Positions 1-9,719 of a stretch of 64,000 nt of DNA are shown here, piece by piece; positions within the stretch are counted from its first letter, which is position 1, and every line of letters begins with the position of its first letter. The translations under genes and the position numbers were made by a program. This DNA comes from VRUE01 sp963699225 (GTDB lineage: Bacteria; Actinomycetota; Thermoleophilia; Solirubrobacterales; 70-9): NCBI GenBank assembly GCA_963699225.1, contig OY969423.1, forward strand, positions 1,116,001 through 1,180,000, in the 5' to 3' direction. The notes under the pieces were generated by a model. That model saw only the letters and a program-made list of their open reading frames with translations, was not told the DNA's origin and did no database searches.

Positions 1-2
1 GC

Positions 3-794
3 GGCGAGATGACGATGAAGCTGACCGACTTCGGCATCGCTCGCGCGGTCGAACAGACCCGCATCACCCAGGTCGGCTCGGTCGTCGGCACCGCCGCCTA
101 CCTCTCGCCCGAGCAGGTGCGCGGCGAGGAGGCGACGCCGGCCACCGACGTCTACGCGCTCGGCGTCGTCCTCTACCAGTTCCTCACTGGACGCCTGCCG
201 TACGAGGGATCGACCCTGGCCGAGCTGGCGGTGCGCCAGCAAAACGAGAAGCCGCTACCGCCCAGCACTTACAACGGCGAGGTGCCGGATACGCTCGGCG
301 CCGCTGTACTGCGGGCATTGGAGGGCGATCCCAACCGCCGCTACGCCAGCGCCAGCGAGTTCGCCGGCGGCCTCGCCCTCGGCATGCAGGGCGAGGACGT
401 GACCCTGCCGCTGGAAGCTGGAACCGCCGCGACCAACGTGCTCGGCGGTGGCGAGACAGCGACCCGCCGCCTCGACCAGACCGCCCAGACCGAGTACCGC
501 CCAGCCCAGCCCTCGCCGACACGACGCCCGGTGGCACGCGCGCCGCAGCAGCAGGCACCATCCCCGCCGGTCCGCCCCGCTGTGCAAGCGCCACCTAAGC
601 GCAGCGCCTTCTCGCGCTTCACCCGCTTCGTCATGGCCCTCGTCGCTCTGGTCCTGATCGCCGCCGCGGTCGCCGCGGCCGTGATCTACACGACCGACAA
701 GGCGACCGGGATCAAGGCGACCGAAGTCGCCGGCAACACGGTCGACAAGGTCGTCGAAGAATTCAAGGAACTGGTCAAGAAGAACCAGGAATAG
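3..794 (+). CDS. Serine/threonine protein kinase, C-terminal part (5' end outside window)
   Basis: The visible 263 residues start just before the kinase DFG magnesium-binding motif (KLTDFGIAR). They continue through the activation segment to SPEQVRGEEATPATDVYALG, which matches the APE region and helix F of Hanks-type kinases. After the C-lobe comes a Pro/Thr-rich linker (about residues 135-200 of the visible part), then one membrane helix (VMALVALVLIAAAVAAAVIY) and a short extracytoplasmic tail. The layout is PknB-like, but there are no PASTA repeats; the outer part is only about 35 residues. The ATP-binding lobe and catalytic loop lie upstream of base 1, so the true start cannot be given. 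The kinase family assignment is firm; substrate and signal are unknown. Confidence 0.9.
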   Translation, partial: GEMTMKLTDFGIARAVEQTRITQVGSVVGTAAYLSPEQVRGEEATPATDVYALGVVLYQFLTGRLPYEGSTLAELAVRQQNEKPLPPSTYNGEVPDTLGAAVLRALEGDPNRRYASASEFAGGLALGMQGEDVTLPLEAGTAATNVLGGGETATRRLDQTAQTEYRPAQPSPTRRPVARAPQQQAPSPPVRPAVQAPPKRSAFSRFTRFVMALVALVLIAAAVAAAVIYTTDKATGIKATEVAGNTVDKVVEEFKELVKKNQE

Positions 795-801
795 TGGCGG
801 C

Positions 802-2004
802 TCAGGCGGACCAGGGTGAATTCCCGGAGAGAATCGCCCTCGAGTAGTCACTGAACTTCCCGATCTCGATCGCGGCGCGAGCGTGCACCATCAGCTCCTG
901 CAGGTAGGTGAGGTTGTGGACGCAGAGCAGGCGGACCGCGGTCAGCTCCTCGGCCCGGGAGAGGTAGCTGATGTAGTCGCGGTCGTGGTTCTGGCAGGCC
1001 GGGCAGGGGCAACCCGCGGCGATCGGGTTGCGATCGCCGCTGTGGCCAGACTTGCGCAGGTCGAGGCGGAAGCGGTTTTCGGGGTCGGGGACGAGGGCGA
1101 CGCCGTGGCGGGCGAGGCGGGTCGGCACGGCGCAGTCGAAGACGTCGAGGCCGAGCGCGATGCCGGCGAGCAGGTCGTCGACCTCGCCGATGCCGAGTAG
1201 GTGCTTGGGCGCCGCCTCGGGCAGCAGCGGCGCGGTCATGCCGAGCACCTCGCGCATCTCCGCCTTGTCGCGGCCGAGGGTGCCGCCGATCGCCAGCCCG
1301 TCGACGCCGGCAGAGGAGACGGCCTCGGCCGACTCGCGACGCAGGTCCTCGTAGACACCGCCCTGAACGATGCCGAAGACCGCCTGGCGCGCCGGCCCCT
1401 CGCGCTCGTGCCACTCGAGGCAGCGCGCGAGCCAGCGGTGGGTGCGCTCGGTCGAGCGGGCGGTGTAGTCGCGGTCGGCGTGGAAGGGGGTGCACTCGTC
1501 GAAAACCAGGGCGATGTCGGAGCCAAGCGCCGCCTGCACCTGCATCGAGACCTCGGGTGAGATGAACAGCTCGGTGCCGTCGCGGTAGGAGCGGAAGTGC
1601 ACCCCCTCCTCCTCAATCGAGACCACCGAGCCCTGCTCGCCGCCCTGACGGCCACTGCCCTTGACCTCGTTGGCGACGCCGCCGTGGGCCAGCGAGAAGA
1701 CCTGGAAGCCGCCGGAATCAGTGATCAGCGCCCGCTCCCAGCCCATGAAGCCGTGCAGGCCGCCGGCAGCGGCGATCCGCTCCGGACCCGGCGAGACGAA
1801 GAGGTGGTACGTGTTGCCCAGAACCATCTCGTAGCCGAGCGCGGCCACCTCGTGCGATTCGAGCCCGCGCACGGTGCCCTTCGTCGCCAGCGGGATGAAG
1901 GCCGGAGTGTGGACGGGGCCGTGAGCCGTGTCCAGCACGCCGGTCCGCGCCGCCCCGTCGCGCGCCCCGATCTCGAACCTAAGTCTGTCTGCCTCGGCGC
2001 GCAT
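802..2004 (-). CDS. tgt: Queuine/preQ1 tRNA-guanine transglycosylase
   Basis: This enzyme exchanges guanine 34 of GUN-anticodon tRNAs for the queuosine precursor. The 400-residue length fits bacterial Tgt. Visible motifs are ITDSGGFQVFSL (substrate-pocket Asp), the nucleophile region FDCAVPTRLARHG, and the C-terminal zinc site CPCPACQNHDRDY with the later His in CVHNLTYLQ. The chosen ATG gives the usual short N-terminus before RFEIGARDGAARTGVL. The gene follows the glycolytic operon on the same strand but is separated from gpmI by a hairpin at 2015-2052, so it may be a separate unit. No other queuosine genes are in view. Confidence 0.95.
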   Translation of the reverse strand: MRAEADRLRFEIGARDGAARTGVLDTAHGPVHTPAFIPLATKGTVRGLESHEVAALGYEMVLGNTYHLFVSPGPERIAAAGGLHGFMGWERALITDSGGFQVFSLAHGGVANEVKGSGRQGGEQGSVVSIEEEGVHFRSYRDGTELFISPEVSMQVQAALGSDIALVFDECTPFHADRDYTARSTERTHRWLARCLEWHEREGPARQAVFGIVQGGVYEDLRRESAEAVSSAGVDGLAIGGTLGRDKAEMREVLGMTAPLLPEAAPKHLLGIGEVDDLLAGIALGLDVFDCAVPTRLARHGVALVPDPENRFRLDLRKSGHSGDRNPIAAGCPCPACQNHDRDYISYLSRAEELTAVRLLCVHNLTYLQELMVHARAAIEIGKFSDYSRAILSGNSPWSA

Positions 2005-2014
2005 GGCTGTTCGC

Positions 2015-2052
2015 TGAACGGTTGACCACCCTATTGGTGGGTCAACTGTTCA
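2015..2052 (-). terminator. Hairpin between gpmI and tgt
   Basis: TGAACGGTTGACCACC and GGTGGGTCAACTGTTCA form a near-perfect stem around a 5-base loop (CTATT), with one bulge and one mismatch. It overlaps the gpmI stop codon and lies 10 bases before the tgt start. No U-tract follows, as is usual at high GC, so it could be an attenuating terminator or a mere RNA-stability structure. Confidence 0.55.
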
Positions 2053-3564
2053 TTCGGCGATCAGGGACCGCCCGGTCATCGGCGCCGGCTGGGAAATGCC
2101 GAGCAGCTCCAGCGCGGTCGGGGCGACATCGGCGAGGATGCCGCCCTCGCGCAAGTTCACTCCCTCAGCGGTGACGATCAGCGGCACCGGGTTGAGCGAG
2201 TGGGCTGTGTTGGGTGAGCCGTCGGGCTCGAGCATGTGGTCGCAGTTGCCGTGGTCGGCGGTGACGATGCAGGCGCCGCCCTTGGCGGTGACCGCCTCGA
2301 TCACATCGCCGAGACAGCCATCGACCTCCTCGACCGCGGCGACCGCGGCCGGGATCACCCCGGTGTGGCCGACCATGTCGGGGTTGGCGAAGTTGATGAT
2401 GCCGAAGCGGTAGTCCCCCGCGCTCCAGTGGCTGACGAAGGTGTCGGCGGCGGCGCGAGCGCTCATCTCGGGCTTGTGGTCGTAGGTCGGGACGTCGCGC
2501 GGCGACTCGACCAGGTGGCGCTCCTCCCCCTCCCACTCCTGCTCGCGGCCGCCGTTGAAGAAGTAGGTGACGTGGGCGTACTTCTCAGTCTCGGCGACGT
2601 GCAGCTGGCGGCCGCCGGCCTCGGAGATCGTCTCGGCCAGGGTCGTCTGCGGTCGCGCCTCGGGAAAGGCGACCGGGTAAGGCCACCCCTTGCGGTACTC
2701 GGTCATCGTGGTCAGGTCGAGCAGCGGCCCGCCGGCACGGGGGAACTCGTCGAAGTCAGGGTCCGCTAGGGCGCGGGTCATCTCCCGCGCCCGATCGGGG
2801 CGAAAGTTGATGAAGAAGCCGACGTCGCCCTCGGCGACCCCGTCGTAGTCGCCGATCACGGTCGGCTTGACGAACTCGTCGGTCTCCTCGCGCTCATAGG
2901 AAGCCGCGATCGCCTCCTCGGAGCTGACCGCGCGCAGGCCCTCGGCGTGGACGATCGCGTCGTAGGCGAGCTTGATCCGCTCCCAACGCGTGTCGCGGTC
3001 CATCGCGTAGTAACGACCGCTGACCGTGGCGACGCGGCCCGCCTGGCGCAACCAGCGCTCGAGCTCACCCACGTAGCCCTTGCCGCCGTGCGGCAGCGTG
3101 TCGCGGCCGTCGGTGAAGGCGTGGAAGACGACATCGGGGACGCCCTCCTGCGAGGCGAGCTCGATCGTCGCCTCGATGTGCTCCCAGCCGGAGTGAACGC
3201 CACCGTCGGAGACGAGCCCAAGCAGATGCAGGCGCCCGCGCGGGCTGTTGCGGGCCCGCTCGCAGGCGCCGAGCAATGCCTCGTCGTCGAAGAAGCTGCC
3301 ATCTGCGATCGAGTCGTCGATCCGCGCTAGGTCCTGCTTGACGATCGCGCCGGCGCCGAGGTTGAGGTGGCCGACCTCGGAGTTGCCCATCTGGCCATCC
3401 GGCAGGCCGACATCGCGTCCTTGGGCAGAGAGTTGGGTGTGAGGGAACTGCTCCCAGAGCCGGTCGAAGACCGGGGTCTCGGCCAGCGAGATCGCGTTGC
3501 CGGGCCCGGGTTCGGCCAGGCCCCAGCCGTCGAGGATGACGAGCGCCAGCGAGGGGACGGTCAA
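2050..3564 (-). CDS. gpmI: 2,3-bisphosphoglycerate-independent phosphoglycerate mutase
   Basis: This glycolytic enzyme interconverts 3- and 2-phosphoglycerate through a phosphoserine intermediate and two metal ions. The 504 residues match the family length of about 510. The N-terminus has LVILDGWG (metal Asp) and the nucleophile motif MGNSEVGHLNLGAG (Ser near residue 62). The C-terminal alkaline-phosphatase-like half has HTGVIPAA and IVTADHGNCDHM (metal ligands). It is the last gene of gap-pgk-tpiA-gpmI and overlaps the tpiA stop by 4 bases, suggesting translational coupling. Assignment is secure. Confidence 0.96.
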   Translation of the reverse strand: MTVPSLALVILDGWGLAEPGPGNAISLAETPVFDRLWEQFPHTQLSAQGRDVGLPDGQMGNSEVGHLNLGAGAIVKQDLARIDDSIADGSFFDDEALLGACERARNSPRGRLHLLGLVSDGGVHSGWEHIEATIELASQEGVPDVVFHAFTDGRDTLPHGGKGYVGELERWLRQAGRVATVSGRYYAMDRDTRWERIKLAYDAIVHAEGLRAVSSEEAIAASYEREETDEFVKPTVIGDYDGVAEGDVGFFINFRPDRAREMTRALADPDFDEFPRAGGPLLDLTTMTEYRKGWPYPVAFPEARPQTTLAETISEAGGRQLHVAETEKYAHVTYFFNGGREQEWEGEERHLVESPRDVPTYDHKPEMSARAAADTFVSHWSAGDYRFGIINFANPDMVGHTGVIPAAVAAVEEVDGCLGDVIEAVTAKGGACIVTADHGNCDHMLEPDGSPNTAHSLNPVPLIVTAEGVNLREGGILADVAPTALELLGISQPAPMTGRSLIAE

Positions 3565-4310
3565 CCGGCAGCCTTGACGATGGCGGCGAAATCAGCGGGG
3601 TCAAGGGCGGCGCCGCCGACCAGGGCGCCGTCGATGTCGGGCTGGCCGAGCAGCTCGGCGGCGTTGGCCGGCTTGACCGAGCCGCCGTAGAGGATCCGCA
3701 CCTCGTCGGCCGGACCGCCGCGCTCGCGCACCACGTCGCGGATGAAGGCGCAGGCTTCCTGCGCCTGCTCTGGAGTCGCGGTGCGGCCGGTGCCGATCGC
3801 CCAGATCGGCTCGTAGGCGATCACCACCTCTCCCAGCTTGGTCCCCACCACCTCGGCTAGGTCGGCCTGCAGCTGACGCTCCAGCACCGCCTCGGTCTGT
3901 TCGGCGTCACGCGCCTCCTCGGTCTCGCCCACGCAGAGGATCGGCTCGAGGCCGGTGGCGAGCGCGGCCGGCACCTTGCGGGCCAGGGCCTCGTCGGTCT
4001 CGCCGAAGAACTGGCGGCGCTCGGAGTGGCCGAGGACGACCGCCTCGACGTCGAGCTCAACCAGCATCGGGGCTGAGACCTCGCCGGTGAAGGCGCCCGA
4101 GTCCTGCTCGTGCATGTTCTGCGCGGCGACCTTGACCGCGGTGCCGTAGCGGCGCTCGACCACGGCGGTCAGCGCGGTGAACGGCGGGCAGATCACCACG
4201 TCGGACTGCGTCGCCGCGATCTGCGGCAGCAACGCGTCGACGAACTCGCCAGCCTCGGCGACGGTCTTGTGCATCTTCCAGTTGGCGGCGATGTAGGGGG
4301 TCCTAGGCAT
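3561..4310 (-). CDS. tpiA: Triosephosphate isomerase
   Basis: It interconverts dihydroxyacetone phosphate and glyceraldehyde-3-phosphate. Signature positions are all present: AANWKMHK (Lys near residue 12), VLGHSERRQ (electrophilic His), AYEPIWAIGTG (catalytic Glu) and ILYGGSVKP (phosphate loop). A longer reading frame exists upstream (to 4439), but those codons overlap the pgk 3' end and look non-coding. The ATG at 4310 gives the standard 249-residue protein. This ATG overlaps the pgk stop by 8 bases (ATGCCTAG), so the two are probably translationally coupled. Confidence 0.96.
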   Translation of the reverse strand: MPRTPYIAANWKMHKTVAEAGEFVDALLPQIAATQSDVVICPPFTALTAVVERRYGTAVKVAAQNMHEQDSGAFTGEVSAPMLVELDVEAVVLGHSERRQFFGETDEALARKVPAALATGLEPILCVGETEEARDAEQTEAVLERQLQADLAEVVGTKLGEVVIAYEPIWAIGTGRTATPEQAQEACAFIRDVVRERGGPADEVRILYGGSVKPANAAELLGQPDIDGALVGGAALDPADFAAIVKAAG

Positions 4311-5490
4311 CGCGCAGGGCCTCCACGCCAGGCAGCTTCTTTCCCTCCAAGAGCTCCAAGGATGCTCCTCCTCCGGTCGAGAGCCAGTCAACTTTGTCGG
4401 CAAGGCCGAACTGCTGCAGGGCGGCGACCGAGTCGCCACCCCCGATCACGGTCGTGCCGGGCGCGTCCGCGACGGCCTCGGCGACAGCGCGCGTGCCAGC
4501 GGCGAAAGGCGCCAGCTCGAAGGCCCCCATCGGGCCATTCCAGAGCACCGTGCCCGCAGCGGCGATCCGCTCGGCGTAGGCGGCGGCGCTGCGCGGGCCG
4601 ATATCGAGGCCCATCCAACCGTCGGGCACCTCGATGCCATCGCTCGGGCGCACCTCGGTCTCGGCGTCGAACGCCTCGCCCAAAACCAGGTCGACTGGGA
4701 GGCGCAACTCACAATCGGAGCCCTTTGCCTGCTCGAGCGCCTTGCCGGCCAGCTCCACCCCCTCCTCCTCGACCAGCGAGTTGCCGGTGGCGATGCCCTG
4801 GGCGCGGAAGAAGCTGAAGCACATCGCGCCGCCGATCAGGATCTCGTCGGCGATCTCGAGAAAGCGGTCGATCACGCCGACCTTGTCGGTCACCTTGGCG
4901 CCACCGAGGACGACGACCAGCGGCCGCGCCGGCGCCTCGACCACGCGGGTCAGTTCGGTCAGCTCCTGCTCGAGCAGGAGGCCGGCGAAACCCGGCAGCA
5001 GAGCGGCGACGCCGGCGGTGCTGGCGTGGGCGCGGTGGGCAGTGCCGAAGGCGTCGTTGACGTAGAGGTCGGCGAGCGCCGCGAGGTCGTCGGCCAGCCC
5101 GGGATCGTTCTCGGTCTCCCCCGGCTCGAAACGAACGTTCTCGAGCAGCAGCACGTCGCTTGCCCCCAACCCCTCGGCCAGCTCCCTGACCTCGTCGCCG
5201 ACCACCGCGGGCGCCTGCTGTACCGACGCGTCGAGCAATTCCGCCAGGCGCTCACCGACCGGCTTCATCGAGAGCTCCGGCACGACCTTGCCCTTCGGCC
5301 GCCCCAGGTGCGAGACCAGCACCAGCGAGGCACCGCGCTCGCGCAGCGATTCGATCGTCGGCAACGCCGCGCGAATGCGGGTGTCGTCCGCGACCCTGCC
5401 GTCGTCGAGCGGGACGTTGAAGTCGACCCGGACCAGCACCCGCTTGCCCGCCACCTCGGCGTCGCGCACGCTGGCCTTGGCGAAGCTCAC
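4303..5490 (-). CDS. pgk: Phosphoglycerate kinase
   Basis: It transfers phosphate between 1,3-bisphosphoglycerate and ADP. The 395 residues are standard. Motifs are RVDFNVPLDD and SHLGRPKG (N-domain substrate binding), LLENVRFEPGE, VVLGGAKVTDK (inter-domain Lys), WNGPMGAFE and GGGDSVAAL (nucleotide-binding C-domain). Ten bases separate it from gap upstream, and it overlaps tpiA downstream by 8 bases. It sits second in the gap-pgk-tpiA-gpmI operon. Confidence 0.97.
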   Translation of the reverse strand: MSFAKASVRDAEVAGKRVLVRVDFNVPLDDGRVADDTRIRAALPTIESLRERGASLVLVSHLGRPKGKVVPELSMKPVGERLAELLDASVQQAPAVVGDEVRELAEGLGASDVLLLENVRFEPGETENDPGLADDLAALADLYVNDAFGTAHRAHASTAGVAALLPGFAGLLLEQELTELTRVVEAPARPLVVVLGGAKVTDKVGVIDRFLEIADEILIGGAMCFSFFRAQGIATGNSLVEEEGVELAGKALEQAKGSDCELRLPVDLVLGEAFDAETEVRPSDGIEVPDGWMGLDIGPRSAAAYAERIAAAGTVLWNGPMGAFELAPFAAGTRAVAEAVADAPGTTVIGGGDSVAALQQFGLADKVDWLSTGGGASLELLEGKKLPGVEALRDA

Positions 5491-5500
5491 CGCGCCGTGC

Positions 5501-6505
<1,005 letters not shown>

Positions 6506-6582
6506 TGCTCAGTTCCTCCTGGACTCGTTGTGGGAGATGTCTCGATGTTATGGACCGGCGCCGGCCGGCCCGCTGAGAAGCT

Positions 6583-6945
6583 TCAGTCCGACCCGATCGT
6601 GATCTCGATCTCGTACCCGTCCGGGTCCTTGAGAAAAGCCGAGTAGGAGCCGGAGCCGTAGGAGCGGCGCTCGCCGGGCTCGGAGACCACGGTGCCACCG
6701 CCGCTCATGCCGCCTTCCCAGGCCGCCTTGACGGCGACGATCCCGAGCGCGGAGAAGCTGAGCAGGCCGAAGCCGGCCTTCGGCTCGTGGTGAGAGGCGA
6801 TGAAGAAGACGGGTTTGGCGATGCCCCAGCCGATCGTTTTGTCCTCCTCGAAGTGGCGCCGCCAGCCAAGTGGGGCAAGCAGCCCGTCGTAGAACGAACC
6901 GCTCCGCTCGAGGTCGGAAACCTCCAGTAGGACGTGGTGAAGCAT
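6583..6945 (-). CDS. VOC (glyoxalase/bleomycin-resistance fold) protein
   Basis: This 120-residue single-domain VOC protein starts MLHHVLLEVSDLERSGSFYDGLL (first beta strand with putative metal His) and ends in the typical FLKDPDGYEIEITIGSD (metal Glu). Such proteins use a divalent metal in isomerisation, oxygenation or epoxide opening, or bind drugs. The substrate cannot be inferred. It lies between gap and the ABC exporter on the same strand with 29 bases to the permease gene, so it may belong to that transcript. Confidence 0.8.
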   Translation of the reverse strand: MLHHVLLEVSDLERSGSFYDGLLAPLGWRRHFEEDKTIGWGIAKPVFFIASHHEPKAGFGLLSFSALGIVAVKAAWEGGMSGGGTVVSEPGERRSYGSGSYSAFLKDPDGYEIEITIGSD

Positions 6946-6974
6946 CGTTCCCGGAGGCTATACGGGCGGGCGGA

Positions 6975-7745
6975 TCAGCCGCCGCGCGGTGTCCAGCGGA
7001 AAAAGCGGATTGCCAGCAGCAGGCCGGCCACGCCCCAGATCGCGACGATCGCCAGGTTGTCCCACTGCAGGCCGCCGCCGCTGCCGGGGTCATAGACGTC
7101 GAAGAAGGCCTCGAAGAAGTGGCGGATCGGGAAGAGGTCGGCGAAGTGGATGACGCCGCTGGGCAGCTGGTCGTCGGGGATGAAGACGCCCGAGAGGAAG
7201 TAGAGCGGCAGCAGCAGGGCGTTGACGATCGGCGCCGCGGCGTCCTGCGAGGGGATCGCGGCGGTGAGGGCGATGCCGAGGCAGCAGAACGAGGCCGCCC
7301 CGATCAGCAGCGTGACGACGATCTGCGGCAGCTGGCTCCAGGGAATCGCCACCCCGTATAGAAGGCGACCGATCACCGCCATCAGCGCCAGCATCAGCAG
7401 TGCCACCACGGCCGAGTTGCCGATCCGCCCGGCGATGAAGACCCAGGCCGGCATCGGCGTGCCGCGGCCGCGCTTGAGCCGGCCGTCCTCGCGGGCGATC
7501 ACCAGCGACATCGCCAATGACTGCATCGTCGCCGAGATCACCGCCAGGGTGATGATCGCCGGCACGTAGTAGGCGGTGGTCTTGATCCCGCCGCGCACGT
7601 TCACCGTCTGCCCGCCGAAAACCGTGGCGAAGATCAGCAGCAGGATCACCGGGAACATCACGGTGAAGAAGACCGAGGCCGGGTTGCGCCAGAAGGCCTT
7701 CTGGTCGTAGCGGAACTGGTGGGCGAAGAGGGCCAGACCGTTCAT
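6975..7745 (-). CDS. ABC-2 type exporter permease
   Basis: The 256-residue membrane protein has about six predicted helices and the ABC-2 core pattern: an early FWRNPASVFFTVMFPVILLLIF segment, a central MQSLAMSLVIAREDGRLKR loop and a C-terminal FSP-like PLYFLSGVFIP. It belongs to the DrrB/NodJ-like family that moves drugs, lipids or polysaccharide. Its start overlaps the ATPase stop by 4 bases (ATGA), so the two are coupled and form a complete two-component exporter. The cargo is unknown. Confidence 0.88.
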   Translation of the reverse strand: MNGLALFAHQFRYDQKAFWRNPASVFFTVMFPVILLLIFATVFGGQTVNVRGGIKTTAYYVPAIITLAVISATMQSLAMSLVIAREDGRLKRGRGTPMPAWVFIAGRIGNSAVVALLMLALMAVIGRLLYGVAIPWSQLPQIVVTLLIGAASFCCLGIALTAAIPSQDAAAPIVNALLLPLYFLSGVFIPDDQLPSGVIHFADLFPIRHFFEAFFDVYDPGSGGGLQWDNLAIVAIWGVAGLLLAIRFFRWTPRGG

Positions 7746-8602
7746 GCCTCTTCCCCATCCGCGGTCAACGAGAGGTAGACGTCCTCGAGGTTGGGCCGGG
7801 TTACTTCCAGGCCCTCCAGCTCGAGCCCCTGCGCGATCGCCCGCTCGGTCAACTGATGCAGGTCGGCGACCGGGGTCGTCGTCTCGACCGAGACCTCCTC
7901 GCCGCCGAGCCGGTAGCTGATCGTCGTCGGCAGGCTCTCGCGGTCGCCGAGGTCATCCGGAGTACCGCTCGCCACCACCTGGCCGCGCGAGATGATCGTC
8001 ACCCGGTCGGCGAGCCGCTGCGCCTCGTCCATGTAGTGGGTGGTGAGGAAGACGGTCTTGCCGAGGTCGCGCAGGCCGGCAATGGTCTCCCAAGCCTGGC
8101 GGCGAGCCGAGGGGTCGAAGCCGGTGGTCGGCTCGTCGAGGAAGAGCAGCTCGGGGTCGCCGATCAGGGCCATGCCGACGTCGAGGCGGCGCTGCTGACC
8201 GCCGGAGAGCTTGCTCGCCCGCACGTCGGCCTTGCCGCCGAGGCCAACCAGCTCGATCACCTCGTCGACCGGCCGCGGCGCCCGGTAGTAGCCGGCGTAG
8301 AGGCCGAGCGAGTCGCGCACGGTCAGGTAGGGGTCGAGCCGGCAGCTCTGCAAGACGATGCCGATCCGCTCGCGCCAAGCACGGTCGCCGTGCTCGGGAT
8401 CCACCCCCAGCACCTCGACCTCTCCCCCACTGCGCTTGCGGTACCCCTCGAGGATCTCGACTGTCGTCGTCTTCCCGGCGCCGTTGGGCCCGAGAAAGGC
8501 AAAGACCTCGCCCGCCTGCACCTCGAGATCGGTCCCCCGCACGGCCTCGAACTCCCCATAGCTCTTGCGCAGCCCGCGGATGGATATGACGGCGTCGCCC
8601 AA
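7742..8602 (-). CDS. ABC exporter ATP-binding subunit (DrrA-like)
   Basis: The 286-residue nucleotide-binding protein has Walker A (GPNGAGKTTT), a Q-loop (IGIVLQSC), the signature LSGGQQRRLDVG and Walker B with LFLDEPTTGFDP. The H-loop is TTHYMDE. The C-terminal extension of about 70 residues is typical of DrrA-type subunits. It is cotranscribed with the permease gene. A 190-base non-coding stretch with a 21-bp inverted repeat separates it from rapZ upstream. Export of a hydrophobic compound is the usual family role. Confidence 0.92.
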   Translation of the reverse strand: MGDAVISIRGLRKSYGEFEAVRGTDLEVQAGEVFAFLGPNGAGKTTTVEILEGYRKRSGGEVEVLGVDPEHGDRAWRERIGIVLQSCRLDPYLTVRDSLGLYAGYYRAPRPVDEVIELVGLGGKADVRASKLSGGQQRRLDVGMALIGDPELLFLDEPTTGFDPSARRQAWETIAGLRDLGKTVFLTTHYMDEAQRLADRVTIISRGQVVASGTPDDLGDRESLPTTISYRLGGEEVSVETTTPVADLHQLTERAIAQGLELEGLEVTRPNLEDVYLSLTADGEEA

Positions 8603-8660
8603 AGCCCGGCGATTCTATGGATGCCCGGAAGCCCGGGTTATTCGGCTCCGCGCTGACCGA

Positions 8661-8773
8661 GCGGGCGTCGGCAGGGCCTCCGAACGTTTTGCGCCGCTGG
8701 CCCTAAGCCATTCTCGGACGGCAGCAGGCGATCCAGCCAGTCAGGCGAGTGAGGAGGCCCTGCCGACGCCCGC
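8661..8773. repeat. Perfect 21-bp inverted repeat (113-bp element)
   Basis: The arm at 8661-8681 (starting GCGGGCGTCGGCAGGG) is the exact reverse complement of 8753-8773, with 71 bases between. It fills most of the only non-coding gap between rapZ and the ABC ATPase gene. It could be the ends of a small non-autonomous element (MITE), a long-stem terminator for the uvrC-rapZ transcript, or a structured RNA. The spacer has a weak internal CTGGC/GCCAG pairing. No ORF was recognised inside. Confidence 0.7.
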
Positions 8774-8792
8774 CCCCTTCAAGGCGAAGCCG

Positions 8793-9719
8793 CTACCCAA
8801 CCTCGGTATCGCGGTGCTTCAGGTGCACGACGACATCCTCGCGACCCTCGAGCTCGCGGCGGATGCGGTCGGCGACGGTGATCGAGCGGTGGCGGCCGCC
8901 GGTGCAGCCGATCGCGATCGTCAGGTGGCTCTTGCCCTCGGCGACGTAGGCAGGAACGAGGAAGTCGAGCAGCGGCAGCAGTCGCCCGTAAAACTCACCG
9001 GCCTGGGTCCCGGACTCGACGTAGTCGCGCACTCTCTCGTCGAGCCCGGTCAGCGGGCGCAGGTCGTCGACGTAGTGCGGGTTTGGCAGGAAGCGCACGT
9101 CGAGCGTGAGGTCGGCATCGTGCGGCGGCCCGTTCTTGAAGCCGAAGGTGAGCAGGGTCAGCGCCATCTTGCCCGTCTCGTGGTGGTCGAGCATGTCCTC
9201 GGCGATCCGCCGCCGCAGCATCGCCCCGGTCAGGTTGCCGGTGTCCATCACCACGTCGGCGCGCTCGCGCAGCGGCGCCAGCATCGCCCGCTCGGCGCGG
9301 ATGCCGTCGACGATCCGCCCTTCCGGGGCCAGCGGGTGGCGGCGGCGCGTCTCCTTGTAGCGGTCGACCAACGTCTCCTCGTCGGCCTCGAGGAAGAGCA
9401 CGGTCGGTTTGAGGCCCTCGGCCTCGAGGTCATCGAGCACCTGCAGCAGGTCGTCGAAGTAGTCGCCGCCGCGCACGTCGGAGACGACCGCGGCGCACTC
9501 GACCCCACTGCCCTCGTGGCGAAAGAGCTCGCCGAGGCTGCCGATCATCCGCGGCGGCAGGTTGTCGACACAGAAGTAGCCGCCGTCCTCGAAAGCGGCG
9601 ATCGCTTCCGACTTGCCGGCGCCGGAGTGGCCAGTAATCACGACCAGCTCGACCTCGCGGCCGGGCCCCGCCCCGTCGCGCTCGGCATCCAGTTTCTGTG
9701 CCCTTTCCGTGCTCGCCAT
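8793..9719 (-). CDS. rapZ: RapZ/YvcJ-type nucleotide-binding protein
   Basis: The 308-residue P-loop protein has Walker A GHSGAGKSEAI (about residue 30) and the conserved C-terminal IGCTGGRHRSI. The family binds nucleotides and UDP-GlcNAc and acts as an RNase adapter controlling amino-sugar synthesis in enterobacteria; the role in actinobacteria is less clear. Its ATG overlaps the uvrC stop by one base (TGATG), matching the conserved uvrC-rapZ pairing. The yvcK and whiA genes that usually follow are not here. Confidence 0.93.
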   Translation of the reverse strand: MASTERAQKLDAERDGAGPGREVELVVITGHSGAGKSEAIAAFEDGGYFCVDNLPPRMIGSLGELFRHEGSGVECAAVVSDVRGGDYFDDLLQVLDDLEAEGLKPTVLFLEADEETLVDRYKETRRRHPLAPEGRIVDGIRAERAMLAPLRERADVVMDTGNLTGAMLRRRIAEDMLDHHETGKMALTLLTFGFKNGPPHDADLTLDVRFLPNPHYVDDLRPLTGLDERVRDYVESGTQAGEFYGRLLPLLDFLVPAYVAEGKSHLTIAIGCTGGRHRSITVADRIRRELEGREDVVVHLKHRDTEVG

